From the NCBI GenBank assembly GCA_030609125.1, contig JAUWCW010000009.1:1-20626 (forward strand): 20,626 bases of DNA. The letters are read 5' to 3'. Position numbers and translations under genes: made by a program. The notes beneath the pieces are model-generated. The model was given only the letters and a program-made list of their open reading frames with translations, was not told where the DNA came from and did no database searches. Positions 1-9,075 of the stretch are shown here, one piece after another (within the stretch, counting starts at the first letter, position 1; every line of letters begins with the position of its first letter). This DNA comes from JAUWCW01 sp030609125 [NCBI: Candidatus Rokuibacteriota bacterium] (lineage in GTDB: Bacteria; JAUVQV01).

Positions 1-1389
1 GTTCGCGTCGAGAATGGTGGTGAAGGCCCTGGCGTACCCGGTTTCGATGGCCCCCCTGACGGGCCTTCCCCGCCGCAGTTCCTCCCTGATGCGTTCGAAG
101 ATAAGCACGTTCGCGTCCACGGCGATTCCCATGGTGAGCACGATGCCTCCGATTCCCGGAAGGGTCAGCGCCGCCTGCAGCGCGGAGAGGACCGCCAGCA
201 GGAACAGGAGGTTGAGTGTCAGCGCGAGGTCGGCGACCAGGCCGGAAAGCCGGTAGTAAAAAGCCATGAAGATCACCACCAGCAGGCTGCCTATCAGGGT
301 GGCCGTAATCCCCTTCCGGATCAGGTCCGCGCCAAGGGACGGCCCGATGGTCCGGTTCTCGAGAATTTCAACCGGCGCCGGCAGCGATCCGGCCCTCAGC
401 ACGATGGCGAGGTCCGTCGCGTCTTCAATGGTGAAACTCCCGGAGATCCGGGCCCTTCCTCCGGGAATCTTCTCCCTGATCACAGGGGCCGAGTAGACGA
501 CGTCGTCGAGAACAATCGCCAGCTGCCGCCGGACGTTATCCTCCGTTATCTGGGCGAACTGACGTCCCCCGCGGCGGTTGAAGTTCATGGAAACCGCCGG
601 CCCCTCCGAGGGGTCGGACAGATCGACGCTGGCGTTCGTCAGGGAATCACCGGTGAGGAGGGTCCTCTTGTTCACAAGGTAGGGAGCGCCGTCTTCCCTG
701 CCGTAGAGGATCTCCGTCCCCGGCGGCACGTCACCCTCCAGCGCCCTCTCCAGCCTCCGCGAGTCCTCCACCAGCTTGAACTCCAGCAGGGCGGTTTTCC
801 CGATGAGATCTATGGCGCGCTGCGGGTCCCGCACGCCTGGAAGCTCAACCAGGAGCCTGTTCTTGCCCTGTTTACGGATCGTCGTTTCTGCAACCCCGAA
901 CTGGTCGATGCGATTCGCTATCGTATCGCGGCCCTGGTCGACCACGTTGCGCTTGAGCCGCTCCACCTCGTCGGCTCTCATGCGGAGGGTCATGGTCGAT
1001 CCTCCCTCCGAGGCGATCTCGAAATTCGGGTACTCGTCCAGTTCCTCCTGCACTTCGCGCTTCTGCGCCCCCTCTCTCAGCCTGATGACGATGTCCGTCA
1101 TGCCCTCGCGCTGCACACCGTCGGCACGAACGAGCTTCTTCCGTCGCAGAACGTCCTGCAGCTCGTGCGCAACCCTGTCGGTGGCGTTCTCCACCGCCTT
1201 GTCGACCTGCACCTCCAGCACCAGGTGTATACCGCCTTTCAGGTCCAGACCGAGACGAATCCTCTGGGTGGGGAAGAGACGGCCCCACCAGCCGGGCATC
1301 TCGCCCACCAGGCTCGGCGTTATGTAGACAAAACTCACCAGAAGCACAGCTATGATGATGGCGAATCGTACTCTGAGTGCCTTAGGCAT
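1..1389 (-). CDS. secD: Protein translocase subunit SecD, 3' end cut by window edge
   Basis: SecD is an inner-membrane RND-like accessory of SecYEG; with SecF it uses the proton motive force to help pull preproteins across. The frame is open for 463 codons from the ATG at 1389 to base 1 without a stop, so the C-terminus and presumably secF lie outside the window. An N-terminal membrane segment lies at about residues 7-25, followed by the GLDLKGGIHLVLEV segment of the first periplasmic domain. The later membrane part ends in the hallmark GIAVDANVLIFERIREE and RAFTTILDAN segments. The start is set by GGAGGAGG a few bases upstream. It is the fourth gene of the queA-tgt-yajC-secD unit, 41 bp after yajC. 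Family identity is secure; the missing part cannot be judged. Confidence 0.96.
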   Translation of the reverse strand, partial: MPKALRVRFAIIIAVLLVSFVYITPSLVGEMPGWWGRLFPTQRIRLGLDLKGGIHLVLEVQVDKAVENATDRVAHELQDVLRRKKLVRADGVQREGMTDIVIRLREGAQKREVQEELDEYPNFEIASEGGSTMTLRMRADEVERLKRNVVDQGRDTIANRIDQFGVAETTIRKQGKNRLLVELPGVRDPQRAIDLIGKTALLEFKLVEDSRRLERALEGDVPPGTEILYGREDGAPYLVNKRTLLTGDSLTNASVDLSDPSEGPAVSMNFNRRGGRQFAQITEDNVRRQLAIVLDDVVYSAPVIREKIPGGRARISGSFTIEDATDLAIVLRAGSLPAPVEILENRTIGPSLGADLIRKGITATLIGSLLVVIFMAFYYRLSGLVADLALTLNLLFLLAVLSALQAALTLPGIGGIVLTMGIAVDANVLIFERIREELRRGRPVRGAIETGYARAFTTILDAN

Positions 1390-1430
1390 TCCTCCTCCTT
1401 GTCCCCGTTCCGGTCATTGCGGCGGTTTCT

Positions 1431-1772
1431 CTACTCCTCTTCACTCAGGGCCGACACCGACTGCCTGCTGATCCTCACGCGCACCTTGTCGTCGACCTGG
1501 AGGGAGATGATCTTTTCGTCGATGGCGGCGATGGTGCCGTAAATCCCGCTCATTGTCAGCACCTTGTCACCGCGCTTGAGGTTGCGCAGCATGAGCTGCT
1601 GCTCCCTCTGTTTCTTCTGCTGGGGCCTCATGATCAAAAAGTAGATGATGGCAAAAATGATGCCCATCATGACCAGGGGACTGCCGAGAATCTGCGCGAT
1701 ACCCGACGGCGCCTGACCGCCCGACGGCGCCTGAGCGAAAGCTGTCCCTGCGAAGCTGTAAGAAAAAAGCAT
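1431..1772 (-). CDS. yajC: Preprotein translocase subunit YajC
   Basis: YajC is a small single-pass inner-membrane protein that associates with SecDF. The 113-residue product has one hydrophobic segment at about residues 33-50, followed at once by the family's RPQQKKQREQQ signature. A cytosolic beta-rich tail follows (GDKVLTMSGIYGTI, then VRVRISRQSVS), ending in acidic residues. The ATG at 1772 is preceded by AGGGAGG and sits 2 bp after the tgt stop codon, so the two genes are probably translationally coupled. The N-terminal tail before the membrane segment contains a six-residue tandem repeat (APSGGQ-APSG) encoded by a DNA direct repeat. Length and order (tgt-yajC-secD) are typical of proteobacteria. 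Confidence 0.95.
   Translation of the reverse strand: MLFSYSFAGTAFAQAPSGGQAPSGIAQILGSPLVMMGIIFAIIYFLIMRPQQKKQREQQLMLRNLKRGDKVLTMSGIYGTIAAIDEKIISLQVDDKVRVRISRQSVSALSEEE
1702..1734. repeat. 15-bp direct repeat in the 5' part of yajC, 18-bp period
   Basis: CCCGACGGCGCCTGA occurs at 1702-1716 and again at 1720-1734, an exact copy shifted by 18 bp. Because the period is a multiple of three it adds a six-residue unit to the periplasmic N-terminal tail of YajC without breaking the frame. It looks like a simple slippage duplication. Confidence 0.85.
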
Positions 1773-1774
1773 CT

Positions 1775-3978
<2,204 letters not shown>

Positions 3979-3992
3979 GTCAGGAGCGTGGA

Positions 3993-4021
3993 AGTATAGT
4001 TTCTCTCCCCGCCTTTGACAA
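3993..4021 (-). promoter_or_regulatory. Sigma70-type promoter of the queA-tgt-yajC-secD operon
   Basis: On the minus strand TTGTCA (4021-4016) is separated by exactly 17 bp from TATACT (3998-3993). Both hexamers are 5/6 matches to consensus at the ideal spacing. Transcription would begin near 3986, about 8 nt before the queA ATG at 3978, which fits the absence of a Shine-Dalgarno there. It lies in the divergent gap between queA and truA. Confidence 0.75.
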
Positions 4022-4057
4022 GAAGGTCCTCCCCCCCCAGCAGCGTACGGGCGAACC

Positions 4058-4087
4058 TTGAAAATCCCGGCGCCCCCGGTGTAGAGT
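4058..4087 (+). promoter_or_regulatory. Possible promoter of truA
   Basis: TTGAAA at 4058-4063 and TAGAGT at 4082-4087 are separated by 18 bp. The -10 match is only 4/6. Transcription would start at about 4094, on the GTG start codon of truA itself, so the message would be leaderless. Support is modest and rests on the hexamers and on the need for a promoter in this divergent gap. Confidence 0.4.
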
Positions 4088-4093
4088 GAAGGG

Positions 4094-4900
4094 GTGGACA
4101 AGGATACCGCCGGAACCGCAAAGGGAGGGGGAAGCCGCAATATCCGCCTTCTGCTGGAATACGACGGTCTTCCCTTTCACGGGTGGCAGGTTCAGCCCGT
4201 GAGCCCTACCGTCCAGGAGGTCCTCCAGGAGGTGATTGGCCGCATCACGGGCGAAACCCGGGTTGTCCTGAGAGGTTCAGGGAGGACTGACGCCGGCGTG
4301 CACGCCCTCGGCCAGGTCGCCAACTTTCACACCGGCAGCACGCTCTCCGCCGCTACCTTCACCAAGGCGATCAACAGCCTCGCGCCACCCGGCCTTGCCG
4401 TTCTCGCCGCCCAGGAAGTGCCCGCCGCCTTCGATGCGCAGTACTCGGCCAAGAGCAAGGTCTACCGCTACCGCGTGCTGCTCAGTTCCTGCCGTTCTCC
4501 CCTCCGGGCGGGCCGTCTCTGGCATGTGCCTTACCCTCTGCGGGAGGCCCGAATGCGCCTGGCCGCGCGGCATTTTGTAGGCCGGCAGGACTTCTCCTCG
4601 TTCCGCTCCTCGGGCTGCACCGCACGCAGCCCGGTGAGAACGCTCCGGAGCCTGACGCTTCGGCGCCGGCAAGACGTTCTCGCCATGGAACTGGAAGCAG
4701 ACGGGTTCCTCAGACACATGGTCCGCAACATCGTCGGCACACTGGTGGACGTCGGCAGGGGAAGGATTCCGCCCGGCAGCATTCCAGACCTACTCGCCGC
4801 CAGGGACCGCTCGCGGGCAGGGATGACGGCGCCGGCCCATGGCCTCTTTCTCGTTGCGGTCCGCTACCCGGGGTTCCCCTCCTGGCGCAGCCGGTGCTGA
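4094..4900 (+). CDS. truA: tRNA pseudouridine(38-40) synthase TruA
   Basis: TruA converts uridines 38-40 of the tRNA anticodon stem-loop to pseudouridine. The 268-residue product is the normal family length. It has NIRLLLEYDGLPFHGWQ near the start, the catalytic motif GSGRTDAGVHA with the nucleophile Asp66, and the late GFLRHMVRNIVGTL segment that shapes the active-site cleft. The GTG at 4094 gives about 15 residues before the conserved NIRL strand, slightly more than usual. No ATG lies between it and that strand, and no convincing Shine-Dalgarno precedes it. It is the first plus-strand gene, divergent from queA; the tRNA-Val promoter follows 46 bp later, so it may be transcribed alone. Confidence 0.94.
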   Translation: MDKDTAGTAKGGGSRNIRLLLEYDGLPFHGWQVQPVSPTVQEVLQEVIGRITGETRVVLRGSGRTDAGVHALGQVANFHTGSTLSAATFTKAINSLAPPGLAVLAAQEVPAAFDAQYSAKSKVYRYRVLLSSCRSPLRAGRLWHVPYPLREARMRLAARHFVGRQDFSSFRSSGCTARSPVRTLRSLTLRRRQDVLAMELEADGFLRHMVRNIVGTLVDVGRGRIPPGSIPDLLAARDRSRAGMTAPAHGLFLVAVRYPGFPSWRSRC

Positions 4901-4946
4901 GCATGCGCGCCTCTCATCACCGGCACCTCCATATTTTGATTTTTGC

Positions 4947-4975
4947 TTGACAAATCTCCCCGGAAGACCCAGAAT
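4947..4975 (+). promoter_or_regulatory. Promoter of tRNA-Val
   Basis: A perfect -35 TTGACA (4947-4952) is followed after 17 bp by CAGAAT (4970-4975), a 4/6 -10 hexamer. The T-rich run just upstream could act as an UP-like element. The predicted start is near 4982, giving a short 5' precursor before the tRNA at 4999. Read-through could also serve thrS, for which I see no separate promoter. Confidence 0.7.
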
Positions 4976-4998
4976 ACCGCGTCCATACGAAAGATTCC

Positions 4999-5073
4999 AG
5001 GCGCGTAGCTCAGGGGGAGAGCACTTGCTTGACACGCAAGGGGTCGGCGGTTCAAAACCGCCCGTGCCTACCA
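4999..5073 (+). tRNA. tRNA-Val (anticodon GAC)
   Basis: A complete 75-nt cloverleaf can be folded by eye. The acceptor AGGCGCG pairs with CGTGCCT including one G-T pair. The D arm is GCTC/GAGC with a seven-base loop. The anticodon arm CTTGC-TTGACAC-GCAAG carries anticodon GAC, which reads valine codons GUC and GUU. A five-base variable loop and T arm GGCGG-TTCAAAA-CCGCC follow, then discriminator A and an encoded CCA. The first pair is A-T rather than the more common G-C. It sits alone between truA and thrS with its own promoter upstream. Confidence 0.96.
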
Positions 5074-5213
5074 TATTCACCTTGAGCACGGAGTGTGTCT
5101 TTTTGCAGAGAGCATTGGCGGTCCAGCTTCTGACAGCGACGCTCCGGACACGTCTGCCGTGAGCGCCGTCTCCCGCGCTTCCGCCTTCCCGTGACTCCCA
5201 CCCGGCACAGACA

Positions 5214-7136
5214 GTGAAAAATATCACCGTTACCTTCCCGGACGGATCTTCGGCCGGCGTGCCCCTGGGAACCGCGGCCCTCGAGCCCCTTCGGGAGCGC
5301 TTTCCCAAGGAAGCGAGAAAAGCGCTCGGCGTGCGCCTGAACGGCGCCCCCGTCGACGCCGAAACGCCCCTCGAGGACGACTGCACTCTCGGGATACTCA
5401 CCTTCGAGGACGACGAGGGCCGGCACATCTTCCGCCACAGTTCGGCCCATCTCATGGCCGAGGCCGTGCAGGACCTTTTCCCGGGGGTCAAGTTCGCCAT
5501 CGGCCCCGCCATCAAAGACGGTTTTTACTACGATTTTGAGCCGCCCCGCTCTTTCTCCCCGGAAGATCTCCCGAAGATCGAGGCCAGGATGAAAGAGATC
5601 ATCCGTAAGAACCTCCCTTTCACGAGGGAAACCATGTCCCGCGGTGAAGCCATCGAGTTCTTTCGCAAAAAGGGTGAGCACTACAAGGTGGAGCTTCTTG
5701 AGGAGATGGAGGACGAGACGGTCTCCCTCTATCGGCAGGGGGGGTTTGTCGATCTCTGCCGCGGGCCCCACGTCGCCTCCTCGGGGAGGATCGGCGCCTT
5801 CAGTCTTCTCAGCATCGCCGGAGCGTACTGGAGGGGAGACGAACGCAACCCCATGCTTCAGAGGATCTACGGCACCAGCTATCCCGACAGGGCCCGGCTC
5901 AAGGAACACCTGAGACGGCTCGAGGAAGCCAGAAAGAGGGACCACCGCAAACTGGGCAAAGAGCTCGACCTCTTTTCATTCTCCGACGAAGTCGGCCCGG
6001 GCCTGGTTATCTGGCACCCCAAGGGCGGCCTCCTCCGCTACCTCGTGGAAGAGTTCGAGCGCAGGGAACACCTTGCCCGGGGCTATCAGATCGTCTTCGG
6101 ACCCCGCCTTCTCCGGGAAGAGCTCTGGAAGCGCTCCGGCCACTATGACCACTACCGGGACAACATGTACTTTACCGAGGTCGACGGGCAGCGCTACGGC
6201 ATCAAGCCGATGAACTGTCTCGCTCACATCATGATCTACAAGTCCACCCGCCGCAGCTACCGCGACCTTCCCCTTCGCCTTTTCGAGCTCGGAACCGTCA
6301 ATCGCCACGAGAAGTCCGGCGTCCTCCACGGCCTCACCCGCGTGAGGGAGTTCACCCAGGACGACGCCCACATCATCTGCACCCCGGACCAGCTCAACGA
6401 CGAGATCATCGGGGTACTCACTTTCGTCAAGGACGTGATGGGCGTCTTCGACTTCCCCTTCAGCCTCGAGATAAGCACCCGCCCCGAAAAGTCCATCGGA
6501 AGCGACAGGGACTGGGACACGGCCACGTCCGCCCTGAAAGCCGCCCTCGACGGAGAGGGGTTCGAATACACCATCAACGAGGGGGACGGGGCCTTCTACG
6601 GGCCCAAGATAGATGTCATTCTGGAAGATGCCATCGGCCGTTCGTGGCAGTGCGCTACCATTCAGTGCGACCTCGCCATGCCCGAGCGTTTCGACCTCAC
6701 CTACACCGGCCCCGACGGCCGGCCCCACAGGCCGATCATGATACACCGCGTTATACTCGGCTCCATCGAACGCTTCATCGCCATTCTCATCGAACACTAC
6801 ACCGGGGCCTTCCCCCTCTGGCTGGCCCCGGAACAGCTCAGGGTCATGACCATAACCAGCGCCCAGACAGGCTATGCCTCCGCAGTGGCGAAGGCCCTGC
6901 GCAGCGGCGGGTTCCGAGTGGAAGAGGACGTGAGGAACGAGAAGATCGGCTTCAAGATCCGGGAGGCGCGATTGCAAAAAGTTCCCTATATGGTTATAAT
7001 TGGGGCGAAAGAGGAATCCGCAGACGCGCTCTCCATCCGCGGCCGTGACGAAGGTGAGATCGGCGAGATGGCAGTTCCTGAATTCCTCGAATATCTGAGA
7101 GGGAAACTACCGGACCTTTCATTACTAAGGGGGTGA
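5214..7136 (+). CDS. thrS: Threonyl-tRNA synthetase
   Basis: ThrS charges tRNA-Thr and edits mischarged Ser-tRNA-Thr. The 640 residues include a TGS domain (about 1-62) and the editing domain with H75-SSA-H79, Cys182 and His186. The class II core has zinc ligands Cys335 (in MNCLAH), His386 (in FTQDDAH) and His511 (in MIHRVILGS), then a C-terminal anticodon-binding domain from about 540. The MNCLAH sequence replaces the usual MNCPGH but keeps the zinc Cys; I recall this variant from deltaproteobacterial enzymes. The start must be the GTG at 5214: a stop lies in frame at 5160-5162 and no other start codon lies between. No clear Shine-Dalgarno precedes it. It overlaps the GTG long-frame start of infC by 4 bp. 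Confidence 0.97.
   Translation: MKNITVTFPDGSSAGVPLGTAALEPLRERFPKEARKALGVRLNGAPVDAETPLEDDCTLGILTFEDDEGRHIFRHSSAHLMAEAVQDLFPGVKFAIGPAIKDGFYYDFEPPRSFSPEDLPKIEARMKEIIRKNLPFTRETMSRGEAIEFFRKKGEHYKVELLEEMEDETVSLYRQGGFVDLCRGPHVASSGRIGAFSLLSIAGAYWRGDERNPMLQRIYGTSYPDRARLKEHLRRLEEARKRDHRKLGKELDLFSFSDEVGPGLVIWHPKGGLLRYLVEEFERREHLARGYQIVFGPRLLREELWKRSGHYDHYRDNMYFTEVDGQRYGIKPMNCLAHIMIYKSTRRSYRDLPLRLFELGTVNRHEKSGVLHGLTRVREFTQDDAHIICTPDQLNDEIIGVLTFVKDVMGVFDFPFSLEISTRPEKSIGSDRDWDTATSALKAALDGEGFEYTINEGDGAFYGPKIDVILEDAIGRSWQCATIQCDLAMPERFDLTYTGPDGRPHRPIMIHRVILGSIERFIAILIEHYTGAFPLWLAPEQLRVMTITSAQTGYASAVAKALRSGGFRVEEDVRNEKIGFKIREARLQKVPYMVIIGAKEESADALSIRGRDEGEIGEMAVPEFLEYLRGKLPDLSLLRG
6972..7000 (+). promoter_or_regulatory. 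Candidate internal promoter for infC-rpmI-rplT inside the 3' end of thrS
   Basis: TTGCAA (6972-6977) and a perfect TATAAT (6995-7000) are separated by 17 bp. The stretch is conspicuously AT-rich within GC-rich coding sequence: thrS here uses TTG, CAA, GTT, ATA and ATT, codons scarce elsewhere in the gene. Transcription would start near 7007, about 135 nt before the infC start. An infC promoter within thrS is established in E. coli; the function here is inferred. Confidence 0.6.
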
Positions 7137-7144
7137 CATTTATC
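7126..7144 (+). promoter_or_regulatory. infC ribosome-binding site and AUC start codon
   Basis: TAAGGGGGTGA at 7126-7136 differs in one base from the full complement of the 16S 3' end (TAAGGAGGTGA). Five bases later an ATC (7142-7144) stands in the IF3 frame. The in-frame GTG at 7133 lies inside this Shine-Dalgarno and so is a poor start candidate. IF3 genes are the classic users of non-canonical starts: AUU in E. coli, and as I recall AUC in Myxococcus. The rare codon lets IF3 repress its own translation. Confidence 0.65.
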
Positions 7145-7747
7145 GCACGTTTTCAGCGACGGGTCCAGCGGGATACGGGTCCAAAGGTAAACAGGGCAAT
7201 ACGCGCCAGAGAGGTACTGGTCATTGATCAGGAAGGCGAGCAGCTTGGTACATTGAAAATCGACGAAGCCATCAAGGCCGCCGCCGACCGCGAGCTCGAT
7301 CTCGTGGAAGTTGCTCCCAACTCGACGCCGCCGGTATGCAGAATACTTGACTACGGCAGGCACAAATACGATCTGTCGAAGAAAAGCCAGGTTGCCAAGA
7401 AGCACCAGAAGATAATCAAGGTCAAAGAGATAAAGATGCGGCCCAAGATAGATGTTCACGACTATCAATTCAAGTCGGGGCACGTAAAGCGCTTTCTCTC
7501 CCAGGGGCACCGGGTGAAAGTGACTATCATGTTTCGCGGCCGGGAGATGGCCCACACCCACCTCGGCAGGGGGCTGCTGGAGCGGCTCGCCGCGGACCTC
7601 GAGGCGCTGGCGACGCCGGAGAACACACCCCGCCTCGAGGGAAGGAACATGTACATGTACATGGTGGTCAAACCGGGGGCCGTCTTCGAGCAGAAGGACC
7701 TGAAGAAAGTAGCCAAGAGCACGGAGGAGAAAGATGCCAAAGATTAA
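7142..7747 (+). CDS. infC: Translation initiation factor IF-3
   Basis: IF3 binds the 30S subunit, checks start codon-initiator pairing and keeps subunits apart. The product of about 201 residues has the N-terminal domain ([21 protein letters not shown]), the linker segment with [20 protein letters not shown], and the C-terminal domain with [14 protein letters not shown] [16 protein letters not shown] and [14 protein letters not shown] start it at an AUC codon at 7142 because of the excellent Shine-Dalgarno just upstream; the alternative GTG at 7133 would add three residues. The C-terminal tail after about residue 180 is charged. Its end overlaps rpmI by 14 bp, a coupling typical of infC-rpmI-rplT. 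A candidate promoter lies within thrS. Confidence 0.96.
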   Translation: MARFQRRVQRDTGPKVNRAIRAREVLVIDQEGEQLGTLKIDEAIKAAADRELDLVEVAPNSTPPVCRILDYGRHKYDLSKKSQVAKKHQKIIKVKEIKMRPKIDVHDYQFKSGHVKRFLSQGHRVKVTIMFRGREMAHTHLGRGLLERLAADLEALATPENTPRLEGRNMYMYMVVKPGAVFEQKDLKKVAKSTEEKDAKD

Positions 7748-7934
7748 GACCAGGCGTGGGGCGGCCAAGCGCTTCACGACCACCAAGAAGGGCGGCATCA
7801 AGCGCAACAAGGCCTATGCCAGCCACATACTCACGAAAAAGTCGAGAAAGCGCAAGCGGCGTCTGCGCCGGGCGGACTCGGTGCACCCCACCGATTACAG
7901 CGCCGTGCGGAAGCAGATTCCTTACAGCTTCTAG
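7734..7934 (+). CDS. rpmI: 50S ribosomal protein L35
   Basis: L35 is a small basic protein of the large subunit. The 66-residue product begins [14 protein letters not shown], contains the [18 protein letters not shown] segment, and ends in a basic region before the terminal PYSF. The length is standard. Its ATG lies inside the end of infC, preceded by GGAGGAG with good spacing. Production is therefore likely coupled to IF3 translation. It is followed 13 bp later by rplT. Confidence 0.97.
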   Translation: MPKIKTRRGAAKRFTTTKKGGIKRNKAYASHILTKKSRKRKRRLRRADSVHPTDYSAVRKQIPYSF

Positions 7935-7947
7935 GAGGTAGGAGAGA

Positions 7948-8307
7948 ATGCCACGTACAAAAGGCGGTTTCAAGACACGCCAGCGCCGCAAGAAGATCCT
8001 CAAGGCTGCCAAGGGATACTGGGGGGGCAAGCACCGACTCTTCCGGTCGGCCACGGAAGCCGTGGACCGGGCCAGGAAATACGCCTACCGCGACCGTCGC
8101 GTGAGAAAGCGTGAGTTCCGCCAGCTCTGGATCATCAGGATCAACGCCGCGGCCCGCATAAACGACATGTCCTACAGTACCCTGATGAATGGGCTGAACA
8201 AGGCCGGCGTGGGGATCAACCGGAAAATACTCTCCGAACTGGCCGCCACAGACCAGCAGGCCTTCGCCAGACTCACCGCCATAGCCAAAGAGTCTCTCGC
8301 TTCCTAA
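7948..8307 (+). CDS. rplT: 50S ribosomal protein L20
   Basis: L20 is an early-assembly 23S rRNA-binding protein and in several bacteria also represses its own operon. The 119-residue product shows the family sequence almost throughout: [23 protein letters not shown], the basic [20 protein letters not shown] helix, [12 protein letters not shown], and [15 protein letters not shown] sits at a suitable distance upstream. It is the last gene of infC-rpmI-rplT, sealed by a strong intrinsic terminator 17 bp after its stop codon. pheS and pheT, which often follow in relatives, are absent here. Confidence 0.98.
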   Translation: MPRTKGGFKTRQRRKKILKAAKGYWGGKHRLFRSATEAVDRARKYAYRDRRVRKREFRQLWIIRINAAARINDMSYSTLMNGLNKAGVGINRKILSELAATDQQAFARLTAIAKESLAS

Positions 8308-8324
8308 GAAAGAACCGCTCTTAC

Positions 8325-8363
8325 AGATCCGCCTCCCCCCTTGAGGGAAGGCGGATCTTTTTT
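8325..8363 (+). terminator. Rho-independent terminator after rplT
   Basis: AGATCCGCC (8325-8333) pairs with GGCGGATCT (8350-8358). Additional TCCC/GGGA pairing within extends the stem, and six T residues (8358-8363) follow. It ends the infC-rpmI-rplT transcript before the zapA unit, which has its own promoter. Confidence 0.93.
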
Positions 8364-8429
8364 GTTTATCCGCTTAAACCATTTCATCATCTAATAAGAT
8401 AAACTGTTTGAATTGTATCGTAATTTCTG

Positions 8430-8458
8430 TTGACAAAGGGAAATTGTTAAAGTATTTT
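8430..8458 (+). promoter_or_regulatory. Strong promoter of the small coiled-coil gene and zapA
   Basis: A perfect TTGACA (8430-8435) is followed by exactly 17 bp and TATTTT (8453-8458). The whole region from 8360 to 8460 is strikingly AT-rich against the surrounding DNA. The predicted transcription start, seven bases after the -10, coincides with the ATG at 8465, so the first gene would be translated from a leaderless message. Confidence 0.8.
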
Positions 8459-8464
8459 GTGAGC

Positions 8465-8716
8465 ATGGACGCGGAACTGGACAAACTGGAAAAGGCTGTT
8501 TCCCGCACTATCCGGCACCTTGCCGAGCTCGAAAAGAGCACCGCGGCAGGAGGATCCGCCAGCCAGCGCAAGGAGTCTGCCGCCACCCAGTCAGCGTCCC
8601 GGAACAAAGCCATGGAGGAGCTCTCCAGAGAGAACCGGAGACTGTTGGACGAGAGGAAGGTTCTGCGCAAACGCGTCCGGGCCCTCGTACGCGACATCGA
8701 CAGGGTGAAATGGTGA
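8465..8716 (+). CDS. Small coiled-coil protein, ZapB-like, paired with zapA
   Basis: The 83-residue, charged product begins MDAELDKLEKAVSRTIRHL and ends in a long helix rich in Glu, Arg and Leu (residues about 48-80) that looks like a coiled coil. A Ser/Ala/Gln-rich stretch lies between. It has no enzyme motif or membrane segment. It ends one base before zapA, and small coiled-coil genes in this position are often ZapB-like division proteins, so a role at the Z-ring is inferred from shape and context, not from clear homology. The start is the ATG at 8465: the frame is open further upstream, but that part holds the promoter. No Shine-Dalgarno is seen. Confidence 0.75.
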   Translation: MDAELDKLEKAVSRTIRHLAELEKSTAAGGSASQRKESAATQSASRNKAMEELSRENRRLLDERKVLRKRVRALVRDIDRVKW

Positions 8717-8717
8717 C

Positions 8718-8999
8718 ATGCAGACGGTAACTGTCAACATCAACGGTGAGAACTACGCCATCAAGACCGACGACGATCCCGTCTACGTCAACGAGGTGGC
8801 ACGCTACGTGGACGAGAAGATGCGGGAAATAGCTTCGGCGGGCAAGGTGATCACCACCAGCAAGGTCGCCATCCTCACGGCCCTCAACCTTGCCGACGAG
8901 CTTTTCAAGTCACGGAAAGACCGCCAGGAGAGGGATCAGGCGGCGGGCCGCCGCATCGAGAAGATCCTCCTTCAGCTTCAGGGTGCCGTGGGAGACTGA
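8718..8999 (+). CDS. zapA: Cell division protein ZapA
   Basis: ZapA crosslinks FtsZ protofilaments at the division ring in the cytoplasm. The 93-residue product has the small globular N-terminal domain (VTVNINGENYAIKTDDDPVYVNEVARYVDEKM) and the family's helical core containing KVAILTALNLADEL. A short charged C-terminal helix follows that in ZapA forms the tetrameric coiled coil. The ATG follows the previous stop codon by one base, with AGGGTGA upstream. The 6S RNA gene comes next, reproducing the zapA-ssrS-folate cyclo-ligase order known from E. coli. No intrinsic terminator is obvious after zapA. Confidence 0.93.
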   Translation: MQTVTVNINGENYAIKTDDDPVYVNEVARYVDEKMREIASAGKVITTSKVAILTALNLADELFKSRKDRQERDQAAGRRIEKILLQLQGAVGD

Positions 9000-9039
9000 C
9001 GACGGTCCCCTCCCCCTCTTCGCCGAACCATTTTTTTCC

Positions 9040-9068
9040 TTGTATCTTATCCCGCATCATGGTATTCG
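9040..9068 (+). promoter_or_regulatory. Possible promoter of 6S RNA
   Basis: TTGTAT (9040-9045) and TATTCG (9063-9068) are 17 bp apart, preceded by a run of seven T residues. The predicted start at about 9075 matches the expected 5' end of 6S RNA just before its closing stem at 9082. The hexamers themselves are only moderate. Confidence 0.45.
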
Positions 9069-9075
9069 TGGTGAC

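Noticed and set aside
4839-5162. Open frame of 107 codons spanning the end of truA and the tRNA-Val gene
   Set aside because: It runs through a complete tRNA cloverleaf and its promoter, so it cannot be a real protein gene.
5976-6977. A 333-codon minus-strand open frame opposite thrS
   Set aside because: Shadow of thrS; composition rich in Val, Gly, Asp and Glu as expected from antisense GC-rich coding DNA.
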